Shown here: piece after piece, positions 25,145-33,200 of the stretch
How the letters are laid out: each line of letters starts with the position of its first letter
How positions within the stretch are numbered: position 1 is the first letter of the stretch
NCBI GenBank assembly: GCA_045106175.1
Contig: JBGCEF010000048.1
Coordinates: 1 to 35,556 of the forward strand
Reading direction: 5' to 3'
Source of the DNA: TMED27 sp045106175
Lineage (GTDB): Bacteria > Pseudomonadota > Alphaproteobacteria > Micavibrionales > Micavibrionaceae
DNA: 35,556 nucleotides
Translations under genes and position numbers: made by a program
The notes under the pieces: model-generated
The model's database searches: none
What the model was told of the DNA's origin: nothing
Seen by the model: the letters and a program-made list of their open reading frames with translations, nothing else

Positions 25145-25986
25145 TGCCGCATACACTTGTTGTTGAACCGATTATTCGTAATGCCCTGCTTGAGGATTTA
25201 GGGCATGGAAATGATGTGACGTCAGAAAATATTATTCCACCCGAAGCAACAGCAACCGCCGTTATGCGGGCGCGTGAACGCGGCGTGATTGCGGGAACAC
25301 GTATTGCGGAGATGGTGTTCGAAATGGTTGATCCTAGCCTTACCATTCATCGTTATGTCACAAGCGGTGAGCATGTTTTAAAGAACAAGGAGATCCTTTC
25401 GGTGCAAGGATCGGCACAATCGATTTTAGCAGGTGAGCGTGTTGCGTTAAATTTCATTACGCATTTATCGGGCATTGCTAGTCTGACGGCACGTTATGTC
25501 GATGCGATTAAAGAGAGTAATGCGAAGATATGCTGCACCAGAAAAACGCTTCCGGGTTTACGCTCATTACAAAAATATGCGGTCCTAGCGGGCGGTGGTG
25601 CTAACCATCGCTTTGGATTAGATGATGCAATTTTGATTAAGGATAATCACATCGCCATTGCAGGCGGTATTCATGCGGCCCTTGATAATGCACAAAATCA
25701 TAGCGGTCATATGATGAAGATTGAAATTGAGGTTGATACACTTGATCAGCTTGATGATGTTTTAAAGCATGGCGGAGCGGATGTTGTTATGCTGGATAAT
25801 ATGGATGCGCCGACATTAAAAAAGGCTGTAAAAGCGATTGATGGCGCCCTTACCACTGAAGCATCTGGAGGCATTACGCTTGAAAATGTAAGTGAAATTG
25901 GTCGTACGGGTGTCGATTTTATTTCGATAGGCGCGCTCACACATAGTGCGATTGGCCTAGATATCGGGCTTGATATTAGTAACTAG
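25144..25986 (+). CDS. nadC: Nicotinate-nucleotide pyrophosphorylase (carboxylating)
   Basis: This 280-residue enzyme converts quinolinate and PRPP to nicotinate mononucleotide. Family blocks include NALLEDLGHGNDVTSE at the N terminus, GERVALNFITHLSGIASLT, CCTRKTLPGLRSLQKYAV, GGGANHRFGLDDAILIKDNH (substrate site), EIEVDTLDQLDD, DVVMLDNM and the TEASGGITLENV phosphate site. It is translationally coupled to nadA through a TAATG overlap. Its product completes the route from aspartate begun by nadA. Confidence 0.96.
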   Translation: MPHTLVVEPIIRNALLEDLGHGNDVTSENIIPPEATATAVMRARERGVIAGTRIAEMVFEMVDPSLTIHRYVTSGEHVLKNKEILSVQGSAQSILAGERVALNFITHLSGIASLTARYVDAIKESNAKICCTRKTLPGLRSLQKYAVLAGGGANHRFGLDDAILIKDNHIAIAGGIHAALDNAQNHSGHMMKIEIEVDTLDQLDDVLKHGGADVVMLDNMDAPTLKKAVKAIDGALTTEASGGITLENVSEIGRTGVDFISIGALTHSAIGLDIGLDISN

Positions 25987-26040
25987 TCTTAAGCATGCAT
26001 TTGTTAGGGTTCTTTTCATAATTATCAGCCATAATATATC

Positions 26041-26634
26041 ATGAGCATGAGGTTTTCTTACCGCCATATTTCTAGTGTTTTTATCTGCGCGCTTTTTATA
26101 TTAAGCGCTTGTCATAGCTATGCGCAGTCGGGGAAGCACCGATCCAAATCATTTACCAAAGATAATGTGACTGCTTTTATTGAAGACACGACTGCTTTGA
26201 CGGCGAAAGATAGCTCTAATAAAAATCTTAAATTTATTCGTAAATATCTTGATCGACATATTGATTCAAAAGCCCGCTTTAAAACGAACATAGTATTTAT
26301 TGTTCCCGGCATGGAAGAAACGACACGATCGCTTGTTTTAGGCAAACAAGATTATATTCAACAGGTTGAAGAAGGCGCAGATGCGGTTGAGGATTATTTT
26401 ACCGACATTAGCATTCAAGACATCGATATCTCTGAAGATGAAAAAACAGCAAGTGTTAAAACTATTTCAAGTGAAACAGGGCTTATGCAGGTTCCAAATC
26501 CAGATGGAAGTGTAGATAGCGTGCCTATTTTCGGACAATCAGATTGTTTTCAGGTCCTTAAAATTGGCCGCAAAGGTTATATTCAAATGTTGAGCGCGAG
26601 TTGCGAAACTCGTATGGAATTTCAAAATCAATAA
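26041..26634 (+). CDS. Small putative lipoprotein of unknown function
   Basis: This 197-residue protein has an N-terminal signal (RHISSVFICALFILSAC) with an LSAC lipobox, so the mature form probably starts at the Cys near residue 24 and is lipid-anchored. The mature part has a helical section (FTKDNVTAFIEDTTALTAKD...LKFIRKYLDRHI) followed by beta-strand-like segments (DYFTDISIQDIDISEDEKTASVKTIS; GQSDCFQVLKIGRKGYIQMLSASCETRMEF). The two Cys in the last segment may form a disulfide. The pattern is reminiscent of a small NTF2-like fold, but I cannot assign it. It follows nadC after a 54-base gap and is convergent with sdhB. Confidence 0.78.
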   Translation: MSMRFSYRHISSVFICALFILSACHSYAQSGKHRSKSFTKDNVTAFIEDTTALTAKDSSNKNLKFIRKYLDRHIDSKARFKTNIVFIVPGMEETTRSLVLGKQDYIQQVEEGADAVEDYFTDISIQDIDISEDEKTASVKTISSETGLMQVPNPDGSVDSVPIFGQSDCFQVLKIGRKGYIQMLSASCETRMEFQNQ

Positions 26635-26648
26635 TTCTTGGCGGTTAT

Positions 26649-27440
26649 TTAACGCCTGACAGCCATTAATTTCTTAATTTCTGCGATTGCTTTGGCAGGA
26701 TTCAAACCTTTAGGACATGTATTTGTACAGTTCATAATCGTGTGACAACGATAGAGTTTGAAAGGATCTTCGAGTTTATCGAGGCGTTCTTCGGTCGCAT
26801 CATCGCGGCTATCGGCGATCCAGCGGTAGGCTTGGAGGAGGATAGCTGGTCCCAAGAATTTATCACCATTCCACCAATAAGACGGGCAGCTTGTTGAACA
26901 ACAGAAGCATAAAATACACCCTGCTGGGCCATTTCCATCGGCGCCATTAAGAATAGTTGAGTTTTCATCCGATTGAAGACGCTCGCGTTCCGGCGCGGGG
27001 CTGTCGGTTTTTAGCCATGGTTCAATCGATTTATACTGGGCGTATACATGGTTCAGGTCCGGTACCAAATCTTTGACAACAGGCATGTGGGGAAGCGGCG
27101 TGATTTTAATATCGCCTTTAACGTCTGAGATAGCTTTAGTACATGCCAAAGTATTGGTTCCATCAATATTCATCGCGCATGAGCCACAGATCCCTTCGCG
27201 ACATGAACGACGGAAGGTCAGCGTTTGGTCGATTGTGTCCTTAATATGGATGATCGCATCAAGGACCATCGGACCGCATTTATCTAAATCAATTTTATAG
27301 GTGTCAAGGCGAGGGTTTTCTTCATCTTCCGGATTCCAGCGATAGATCTGCAAGGTTTTTTTGTTGTCAGCATCTTGTGCGGCATCATATGTTTTGCCGT
27401 CGATTACTTTGGAGTTTTGCGGAAGTGAGAATTCTACCAT
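26649..27440 (-). CDS. sdhB: Succinate dehydrogenase iron-sulfur subunit
   Basis: This 263-residue subunit carries electrons from FAD to quinone. The [2Fe-2S] cysteines are Cys80, 85, 88 and 100 (CREGICGSC...C). Cys175, 178, 181 and 242 fit the [4Fe-4S] cluster (CILCFCC and NTCPKG), and Cys185, 232 and 238 the [3Fe-4S] cluster. The block SCPSYWWNGDKFLGPAILLQAYRWI is typical. Length and motifs are normal. Unusually, it does not follow sdhA directly: a 626-residue gene on the opposite strand lies between them, so sdhB needs a separate promoter. A candidate is at 27477-27505. Confidence 0.97.
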   Translation of the reverse strand: MVEFSLPQNSKVIDGKTYDAAQDADNKKTLQIYRWNPEDEENPRLDTYKIDLDKCGPMVLDAIIHIKDTIDQTLTFRRSCREGICGSCAMNIDGTNTLACTKAISDVKGDIKITPLPHMPVVKDLVPDLNHVYAQYKSIEPWLKTDSPAPERERLQSDENSTILNGADGNGPAGCILCFCCSTSCPSYWWNGDKFLGPAILLQAYRWIADSRDDATEERLDKLEDPFKLYRCHTIMNCTNTCPKGLNPAKAIAEIKKLMAVRR

Positions 27441-27476
27441 TTTTGATCATTTTTTGTCTATTGAACTTACCTTATT

Positions 27477-27505
27477 AAAATAAGCTTTCCTGCGGCTTTT
27501 GTGAA
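27477..27505 (-). promoter_or_regulatory. Candidate promoter of sdhB
   Basis: On the - strand TTCACA (27500-27505) and TATTTT (27477-27482) are separated by 17 bases, about 40 bases before the sdhB ATG. The -35 matches consensus at five of six positions and the -10 at four of six. It is made plausible by the absence of an upstream co-directional gene. Confidence 0.4.
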
Positions 27506-27529
27506 GGGGGGAAAGTATGAAAATTAAAT

Positions 27530-27559
27530 TTGACAAACGCCCACTGTTTTATATATATT
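27530..27559 (+). promoter_or_regulatory. Near-consensus promoter of the 626-aa gene
   Basis: A perfect TTGACA (27530-27535) is followed after 18 bases by TATATT (27554-27559); TATATA with 16-base spacing also fits. A ribosome binding site AAAGGG (27573-27578) lies 6 bases before the ATG at 27585. This is the best promoter-like sequence I found in the window. Confidence 0.6.
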
Positions 27560-27584
27560 ACGGAAAATATTTAAAGGGTATGTT

Positions 27585-29465
27585 ATGACTGATAATCAAA
27601 CAGGTTTTGGAAAAGCACTAAAAGTTGGCAGTGAAGTTGTAAGTTCACTTCTGAAGGGTAAAGCTAAAAAGGTAGCTCCACCGGCAACCACCATTACGAG
27701 TGATCAAGCCAAAGCGCTTGAAATCATTCAACTTAAAAACAACGCCTTTAGAGATGCATTTTCGCTTAGTAAAGATTCTGATCATTACGCGAGCCAGTGG
27801 CAAGAGAATTTAAATGATGCAAATGTTGTTTATGGCGCTTTTGCCGCTCTTCACCGTTTATCGACTGGCAAGGTTAATCCTGCGCGCGCAGATGCTTTAG
27901 AACGACAGCTTAACGACATCAACCCAGGTACAGAGAATAATTTAGGGCTTATTTATGCGGATCAGGTTCAAGATGTAGTAAAGCGTATTATTGAAACGGA
28001 AAAGTCAGGCAAAGCAGATTTCAGTAAGATTACTGCACAGGATATTCAATTCCTTCAGCTGGCTGCATATACTCTAGAAGCAGATATTGAAAATGCTGTT
28101 TATGATCAAAAGACAGCAGCACAAGCTTTTGTCGATACTCCACGCGGTCTTTTTGAAAAAGCGGCATCATCAGGTTTGATGAAGACGCGCATGATGTCCT
28201 TCGCAGCTGATAAAATGACTGCCATAGCGACACAAGCAATGACAGAGCGTGTTGCTATTGCTACTGCCACTTTTGATAGAGCGACACTCGCTTTGCATCA
28301 ACACATGGAAGTTGCGGGTGCATTTATTAGGCCGTTTGCAACGGATTTAGCAAAATCGCTTAATTCTAACTTTAAATTTGATGCCATTGCAGCAGATTTT
28401 GATCCAAACACATTATCTCACGCCCCTGTTGTTGAGGCGTTTAAATTGCCATTTGGTGATTCTTTACGCGAATTTGGAGCGATTGGACCTGACACAGATG
28501 ACTTCCTAGGTGATGTTCAAGCTTTGAGCAGCGTCATATCAACTTTGCACAGTAGAGGTGGTCGTAAAGCAAAAGCGATTAAACAAAAATTAGGGACTAA
28601 AAATGGTAAATTGGATATTGATGCCCTTAGCATGGAGTTCAAACTTAAAGATGACAGTGATGCTTCACGTCAGAGCGTTGTTGAAGAGATCAAAAATTTC
28701 GCACTTACAAACGGCGCCAGAGCTAGAGATTTAGACCCTAAACGTGAAGGTTCATTATTTTCGATTGCACGCAAAGCTAACAGTGAACGTATTGGTACTG
28801 CTGAGATTGAAGCAGCAAATATTACTGGTCTTATTAAAGATTATGCAATGATGCACATTGCATTTCCACAGCGCGGTAAAATTACGCAGTCGCAATTAAC
28901 GATGCAGCGTGTTGCGCATGGTGTTGATCGCTTAAATGAGATTTTGAACCTTACGCCGTCTGACGCGCAAGAGTTAAATAGTGTTTTACTCCATGCACAA
29001 AATATAAGAAATACGATGACCTCACGAAGTAGACCTGGTGACACAGTTAAAGCCGTTGATGCTGCTGGTAGACTTAACATGGCGGAAAGTTATTTTGCGG
29101 ATGAGAAAGAAACACAAGTAGCGCAGACAGCAATGGGAAGCCTTACATCTATACTTGAAAACACAAACACGCCTGAACCGCGTACCCTGACGAAAAACGA
29201 GATGGGCGTTTTATTTGACGATGTTCAGCATCTGTTACAAGCGTCTAGCGAGGCAGCAGCTAAATATGAGCATAACGGTTATCCTGGACTGGCTGAACAT
29301 GCCAGAGATATGCAAGATCAGCTTTTGGAGATAATCCAACCGCATTCACCAGAGGCTGTTCCGAAACTAGAGCTATTTGTTGAAGCGATCGACAGACAAA
29401 TTGCCGCTAAGATAGCAGCGGATCTAAGTAAACCGGCTCCTTCCGGTGGTGGTGGTGGTGGCTAA
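27585..29465 (+). CDS. Unrecognised 626-aa cysteine-free protein inserted in the sdh locus
   Basis: I do not recognise this protein. It has no signal peptide, no membrane segment, no cysteine and only one Trp in 626 residues. It is mostly alpha-helical by composition, with Ala/Lys/Asp/Glu-rich stretches, and ends in PAPSGGGGGG encoded by a GGT run. The N terminus (about 1-45) is basic and Gly/Ser-rich. There is no obvious internal repeat or catalytic motif. It is transcribed opposite to sdhA and sdhB, which flank it, from a near-consensus promoter. AGA makes up a clear share of its Arg codons, more than in neighbouring housekeeping genes (by eye). Lack of Cys and a flexible Gly tail occur in some exported or structural proteins, but no function can be claimed. 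Confidence 0.85.
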   Translation: MTDNQTGFGKALKVGSEVVSSLLKGKAKKVAPPATTITSDQAKALEIIQLKNNAFRDAFSLSKDSDHYASQWQENLNDANVVYGAFAALHRLSTGKVNPARADALERQLNDINPGTENNLGLIYADQVQDVVKRIIETEKSGKADFSKITAQDIQFLQLAAYTLEADIENAVYDQKTAAQAFVDTPRGLFEKAASSGLMKTRMMSFAADKMTAIATQAMTERVAIATATFDRATLALHQHMEVAGAFIRPFATDLAKSLNSNFKFDAIAADFDPNTLSHAPVVEAFKLPFGDSLREFGAIGPDTDDFLGDVQALSSVISTLHSRGGRKAKAIKQKLGTKNGKLDIDALSMEFKLKDDSDASRQSVVEEIKNFALTNGARARDLDPKREGSLFSIARKANSERIGTAEIEAANITGLIKDYAMMHIAFPQRGKITQSQLTMQRVAHGVDRLNEILNLTPSDAQELNSVLLHAQNIRNTMTSRSRPGDTVKAVDAAGRLNMAESYFADEKETQVAQTAMGSLTSILENTNTPEPRTLTKNEMGVLFDDVQHLLQASSEAAAKYEHNGYPGLAEHARDMQDQLLEIIQPHSPEAVPKLELFVEAIDRQIAAKIAADLSKPAPSGGGGGG

Positions 29466-29470
29466 CTCGA

Positions 29471-31291
29471 CTAGTAAACCCGCGCCTTTGGCGGGAAGGA
29501 TTGGACGTCGTTGGTTAGGGAGTTGAGGATAACCGGTCGGTCGCCAATTTTGGTTTTGCCATCTTTGTTATCGACCCAGATCACGGTATGTTTCATCCAT
29601 TTTTCATCATCACGATCAGGAAAATCCTCGCGAGCATGCGCACCGCGTGATTCTTCGCGATTAGCTGCGGAATGCATGGATGCGACAGCTTGAACTAATA
29701 AGTTATCGAGTTCTAATGCCTCAACAAGGTCGGTGTTAAAGATCATGGATTTATCTTCGACGTTCAGATCATGTTTGCCCGCGAAGATTTTATCAATTTT
29801 TTCAACGCCTTCGTTCAGAGAGTCACCGGTACGGAACACAGCAGCGTGCGCTTGCATTGTTTTTTGCATATCAAGGCGTAATTCTGATATCCGTGTTTCA
29901 CCTTTGTTATTACGAATTTTATCCAGGCGATCGAGAGATTTTGAACCATCATCACCATCAAACGGACGATGCGCGGCGCCTGGCTCAACTGTTTCGGCGC
30001 AGCGATTTGCCGCGGCGCGGCCAAAAACAACCAGATCAAGCAATGAGTTAGAGCCTAAGCGGTTTGCACCATGCACAGAGACACATGCAGCTTCGCCAAT
30101 CGCCATAAGGCCCGGTACAACAGCGTTAGGGTCTTTTTTAGTTGGATTAATTACTTCGGTTTTGTAATTAGTCTGTAGGCCACCCATATTGTAATGAACG
30201 GTTGGCAAAACAGGAATAGGATCTTTTCGCACATCAACGCCAGCGAAGATTTTTGCACTTTCGGCGATACCTGGAAGGCGTGATGCGATGATATCGCTGT
30301 CTAAATGCGTAAGGTCGAGATGGATATGGTCTGCATTTTCGCCAACGCCCCTGCCTTCGTTAATTTCGATCGTCATTGAGCGTGATACAACATCACGAGA
30401 TGCTAGGTCTTTTGCGCTTGGGGCGTAACGTTCCATGAAACGCTCACCTTCATTGTTACGAAGAATACCGCCTTCACCGCGCACGCCTTCTGTGATTAGA
30501 CAGCCTGCTCCATAAATTCCTGTTGGGTGGAATTGCGTGAATTCCATATCTTGAAGAGGTAGACCAGCGCGGACAGCCATGCCATTACCATCACCCGTAC
30601 ATGTGTGCGCCGATGTACATGAGAAATAAGCACGACCGTAACCCCCAGTTGCGAGGATTGTTTGATGTGCACGGAAGCGATGAATTTTTCCATCATCCAG
30701 ATTCCAAGCCATTACACCAAGGCATTGTCCGTCATCAGACATAATCAGATCCATCACGAAGTATTCGATGAAAAATTCTGCCTGGTTTTTCAAAGCTTGT
30801 GTGTAAAGCGTATGTAAAATTGCGTGACCTGTGCGGTCGGCTGCGGCACACGTGCGTTGCGCTGTTCCCTTACCGTATTCGGTTGTCATACCGCCGAATG
30901 CACGTTGATAGATTTTTCCTGCGGCTGTGCGTGAAAATGGCACGCCGTAATGTTCAAGTTCGATAATCGCGGGGATCGCTTCGCGGCACATATATTCGAT
31001 CGCGTATTGGTCACCAAGCCAGTCAGAGCCCTTAACGGTGTCGTACATATGATAGCGCCAGTCATCATCGCCCATATTACCGAGTGCGGCGGAAATACCA
31101 CCTTGCGCCGCAACAGTATGAGAGCGTGTTGGAAACACTTTTGAAATTAACGCTGTTTTCAGGCCTTTTTCCGCACAACCAAAACCTGCACGAAGCCCCG
31201 CTCCGCCTGCGCCGACCACTACAACGTCGTATTCGTGATCAACGATTTCATATTCTTTTGTTACTTTTTGTGCTGACGCGTTCATGTTCAA
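29471..31291 (-). CDS. sdhA: Succinate dehydrogenase flavoprotein subunit
   Basis: This 606-residue subunit oxidises succinate to fumarate. The FAD dinucleotide fold is VVVGAGGAGLRAGFGCAEKG (23-42), and His58 in RSHTVAAQGG is the expected covalent FAD attachment site. Substrate-site blocks EFTQFHPTGIYGAGCLITEGVRGEGG and HYNMGGLQTN are present, as is GANRLGSNSLLDLVVFGRAA. The C-terminal part (ESRGAHAREDFPDRDDEKWMKHT) is typical of SdhA rather than NadB or fumarate reductase. It follows sdhD by 11 bases. Its 3' end is 5 bases from the stop of the convergent 626-residue gene. Confidence 0.98.
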   Translation of the reverse strand: MNMNASAQKVTKEYEIVDHEYDVVVVGAGGAGLRAGFGCAEKGLKTALISKVFPTRSHTVAAQGGISAALGNMGDDDWRYHMYDTVKGSDWLGDQYAIEYMCREAIPAIIELEHYGVPFSRTAAGKIYQRAFGGMTTEYGKGTAQRTCAAADRTGHAILHTLYTQALKNQAEFFIEYFVMDLIMSDDGQCLGVMAWNLDDGKIHRFRAHQTILATGGYGRAYFSCTSAHTCTGDGNGMAVRAGLPLQDMEFTQFHPTGIYGAGCLITEGVRGEGGILRNNEGERFMERYAPSAKDLASRDVVSRSMTIEINEGRGVGENADHIHLDLTHLDSDIIASRLPGIAESAKIFAGVDVRKDPIPVLPTVHYNMGGLQTNYKTEVINPTKKDPNAVVPGLMAIGEAACVSVHGANRLGSNSLLDLVVFGRAAANRCAETVEPGAAHRPFDGDDGSKSLDRLDKIRNNKGETRISELRLDMQKTMQAHAAVFRTGDSLNEGVEKIDKIFAGKHDLNVEDKSMIFNTDLVEALELDNLLVQAVASMHSAANREESRGAHAREDFPDRDDEKWMKHTVIWVDNKDGKTKIGDRPVILNSLTNDVQSFPPKARVY

Positions 31292-31302
31292 TTTACCCTG
31301 TT

Positions 31303-31668
31303 TTATAATCCAAGCTTTAATAATGATATAGTTGCCGTTACGCCCAAAACCAAGAAGAATATTTTAAGCGCAATGATAGCGAATTGACGGACGGGAATTG
31401 CCGAAATGTAATCTTCAAAGACAACTTCGATTTCCAGTGCAAAATGTTTGAGAGCGCACATCACGAATAATACGCCAGCGATCAGATTGATTGGCTGTGA
31501 CATATAACTTTCTAAATCTGCGAAGGATGCGTTTCTTAATGTGAAGACAGACCACACAAACCAGAAGGCCAACGGAATGTTACATATTGTTGTGATGTTA
31601 TGCGCTAATTTGTGGCCCGTTCCATCATGGTTAGTAAAAGTATGTTTTAGTGCATTTGCAAATGACAT
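31303..31668 (-). CDS. sdhD: Succinate dehydrogenase membrane anchor subunit
   Basis: This 121-residue protein has three hydrophobic segments. The block ALKHFALEIEVVFEDYI contains the heme b ligand His and the Asp-Tyr pair near the quinone site, as in other SdhD subunits. It anchors SdhAB to the inner membrane together with SdhC. It lies between sdhC (20-base gap) and sdhA (11-base gap) in an operon. Confidence 0.9.
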   Translation of the reverse strand: MSFANALKHTFTNHDGTGHKLAHNITTICNIPLAFWFVWSVFTLRNASFADLESYMSQPINLIAGVLFVMCALKHFALEIEVVFEDYISAIPVRQFAIIALKIFFLVLGVTATISLLKLGL

Positions 31669-31688
31669 TTAAATTCTTTCTTCATTGC

Positions 31689-32096
31689 TTAAAATGTGAT
31701 GATAGCCCACAAGCCAATCGTCAGTATGGCCGCGATAGCGAGTGTAATGTGGCCTGTTAAAATGCCAAATTTAACGTTCACGCCGATCACCAAATCCCAT
31801 AAGACGTGGCGCACACCGTTGCCTAAATAGAAAAAGACCGCAAATGCACCTAGTAAGAGTTTGTATGTCATGATCTGTTTGATGATTGGCTGGTTTAAAA
31901 ACTCTATTGTGGTCGTGTAAATTTCAGGGTTCCAGACACTTGCGCTGAACCATACTAAAATCACGGATAATGCGATTGCTAGGGCAATGCCTATGGCTCT
32001 ACCTGTGATCGACATGATTGCATTATAAGGCAGTTTGTAGACTTGGAGGTGGGGGGAAAGTGGTCTTTTTGTTGTCTCTTGTGAATGTGTGCTCAT
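31689..32096 (-). CDS. sdhC: Succinate dehydrogenase cytochrome b556 subunit
   Basis: This 135-residue protein opens with RPLSPHLQVYKLP, the classic alphaproteobacterial SdhC start, and has three membrane segments. GNGVRHVLWD carries the heme-ligand His. The usual S-I-x-H-R-x-x-G motif reads SITGRAIG (29-36): Ser29 and Arg33 at the quinone site are kept, but the His is replaced by Gly32. It is the first gene of sdhCDA. A promoter candidate lies at 32128-32155. Confidence 0.92.
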   Translation of the reverse strand: MSTHSQETTKRPLSPHLQVYKLPYNAIMSITGRAIGIALAIALSVILVWFSASVWNPEIYTTTIEFLNQPIIKQIMTYKLLLGAFAVFFYLGNGVRHVLWDLVIGVNVKFGILTGHITLAIAAILTIGLWAIITF

Positions 32097-32127
32097 ATTA
32101 GCGCTCTTAGGCCTTTTCTTTTCATCA

Positions 32128-32155
32128 ATAATAGCCTGAAAAGCCTTTAATGCAA
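32128..32155 (-). promoter_or_regulatory. Candidate promoter of sdhCDA
   Basis: On the - strand TTGCAT (32150-32155) and TATTAT (32128-32133) are separated by 16 bases, about 30 bases before the sdhC ATG. The -10 matches at five of six positions and the -35 at four of six. Confidence 0.4.
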
Positions 32156-32173
32156 CGCCTAAGGCTTTAAAAT

Positions 32174-32202
32174 TTGCAACAAATTTATAAATTACGTATT
32201 AT
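32174..32202 (+). promoter_or_regulatory. Candidate promoter of the 113-aa gene
   Basis: TTGCAA (32174-32179) and TATTAT (32197-32202) are separated by 17 bases. They are followed by a strong AGGGGGA ribosome binding site (32221-32227) 8 bases before the ATG at 32236. Confidence 0.45.
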
Positions 32203-32235
32203 GTTAATAATAATTTAAAAAGGGGGAAGATAGTC

Positions 32236-32577
32236 ATGCAAACACCATATGCAAGTTGTCAGTGTTTGAATCAAAATTATCTGCCGGAATCATTTTCAGA
32301 TTTACTTATCAACAGTGATTATGGGTGGTCTTATAAACATGGGCGTTTTATTCTAGATTTTAAACATTGCTATGAGGTTATTGATCTCGTTCGCGATTAT
32401 TCAAGAATTTTAAGACCATACAAAATTCATAGCATTTTTATGACTCAGCATGATTACCATGATGAAAGGTTTTTTCATTTTTCTATTTTTGAAGATGAAG
32501 TCATGCGGGCTGTTTATGATTTTTCAGCACAAGAAGAGATATGTGCGCGCATTCAAAGTGCTTTTAAAAGCCATTAA
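32236..32577 (+). CDS. Unrecognised small soluble protein, 113 aa
   Basis: This short protein has no signal peptide or membrane segment and matches no family I recognise. It is rich in aromatic residues and His (DYHDERFFHFSIFEDEVMRAVYDF). It contains three Cys, two in a CQC pair near the N terminus (residues 8 and 10). The alternation suggests a small alpha/beta fold. A good promoter and ribosome binding site support expression. It is divergent from sdhC, and its stop shares TTAA with the convergent msrB, so it ends exactly where msrB ends. Confidence 0.75.
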   Translation: MQTPYASCQCLNQNYLPESFSDLLINSDYGWSYKHGRFILDFKHCYEVIDLVRDYSRILRPYKIHSIFMTQHDYHDERFFHFSIFEDEVMRAVYDFSAQEEICARIQSAFKSH

Positions 32578-33122
32578 CCTTCCTGATTATCAGAGGGTTT
32601 AAATTTTAAAGCAACGCCGTTAATGCAATGTCTTTTGCCGGTTGGCGGTGGTCCGTCGTTGAATATATGCCCCAAATGTCCGCCGCAATTCGCGCAGTGC
32701 TCTTCTGTTCTAGGGTATAAGAGAACATAGTCAGTTGTGAATCCTAATGCCTCTTCATTGAGAGGTTGGAAAAAGCTGGGCCAACCGGTGCCGCTGTCGA
32801 ATTTATGGGCTGATGAAAATAATGGATGATCGCAACCCGCGCAGTGGAAAACGCCGTCACGTTTTTCATTATCGAGAGGAGAGGTTCCTGATCTCTCTGT
32901 TCCGGCTTTTCTTAAGACGTGGTATTGTTCAGGCGTTAGGCGATCCTTCCATTCTTGTTCGGTTAATTGAAAAGGGAAATTCTCAGCCTTTTTGGACTTA
33001 CCATCTTTTGATTTTGTTTCGTCAACATTGTTTTTTTTAAAAATATCAATCGCCATTGTTTTTCCCGCAACTGCTGTTGCCCCTATTGCTAGAACGCCTG
33101 TTAAAAAAATCCTTCTGTTCAT
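32574..33122 (-). CDS. msrB: Peptide-methionine (R)-S-oxide reductase MsrB with Tat-type signal
   Basis: This 182-residue enzyme reduces the R form of methionine sulfoxide. The N terminus MNRRIFLTGVLAIGATAVAG fits a twin-arginine signal (RRxFL followed by a hydrophobic stretch), predicting export of the folded, zinc-loaded enzyme. Zinc ligands are Cys94 and 97 (CAGC) and Cys143 and 146 (CANC). The catalytic Cys is 166 in RHCINGVALKF. SGTGWPSF and HLGHIFNDGP are family blocks. A low-complexity Lys/Asp-rich linker (about 29-47) separates signal and catalytic domain. Together with the exported MsrA at the left end, this suggests an extracytoplasmic methionine repair pair. Confidence 0.95.
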   Translation of the reverse strand: MNRRIFLTGVLAIGATAVAGKTMAIDIFKKNNVDETKSKDGKSKKAENFPFQLTEQEWKDRLTPEQYHVLRKAGTERSGTSPLDNEKRDGVFHCAGCDHPLFSSAHKFDSGTGWPSFFQPLNEEALGFTTDYVLLYPRTEEHCANCGGHLGHIFNDGPPPTGKRHCINGVALKFKPSDNQEG

Positions 33123-33200
33123 AAGAACTCCCTTCTATTCACATAGTAAAATTCGTGCAATAATCAAATTTGGTTACACTTTATTTTAAGTATATAAATC

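Noticed and set aside
29471..31291. Possible L-aspartate oxidase (nadB) rather than sdhA
   Set aside because: Order with sdhC and sdhD, the 606-residue length and the C-terminal SdhA blocks identify it as succinate dehydrogenase.
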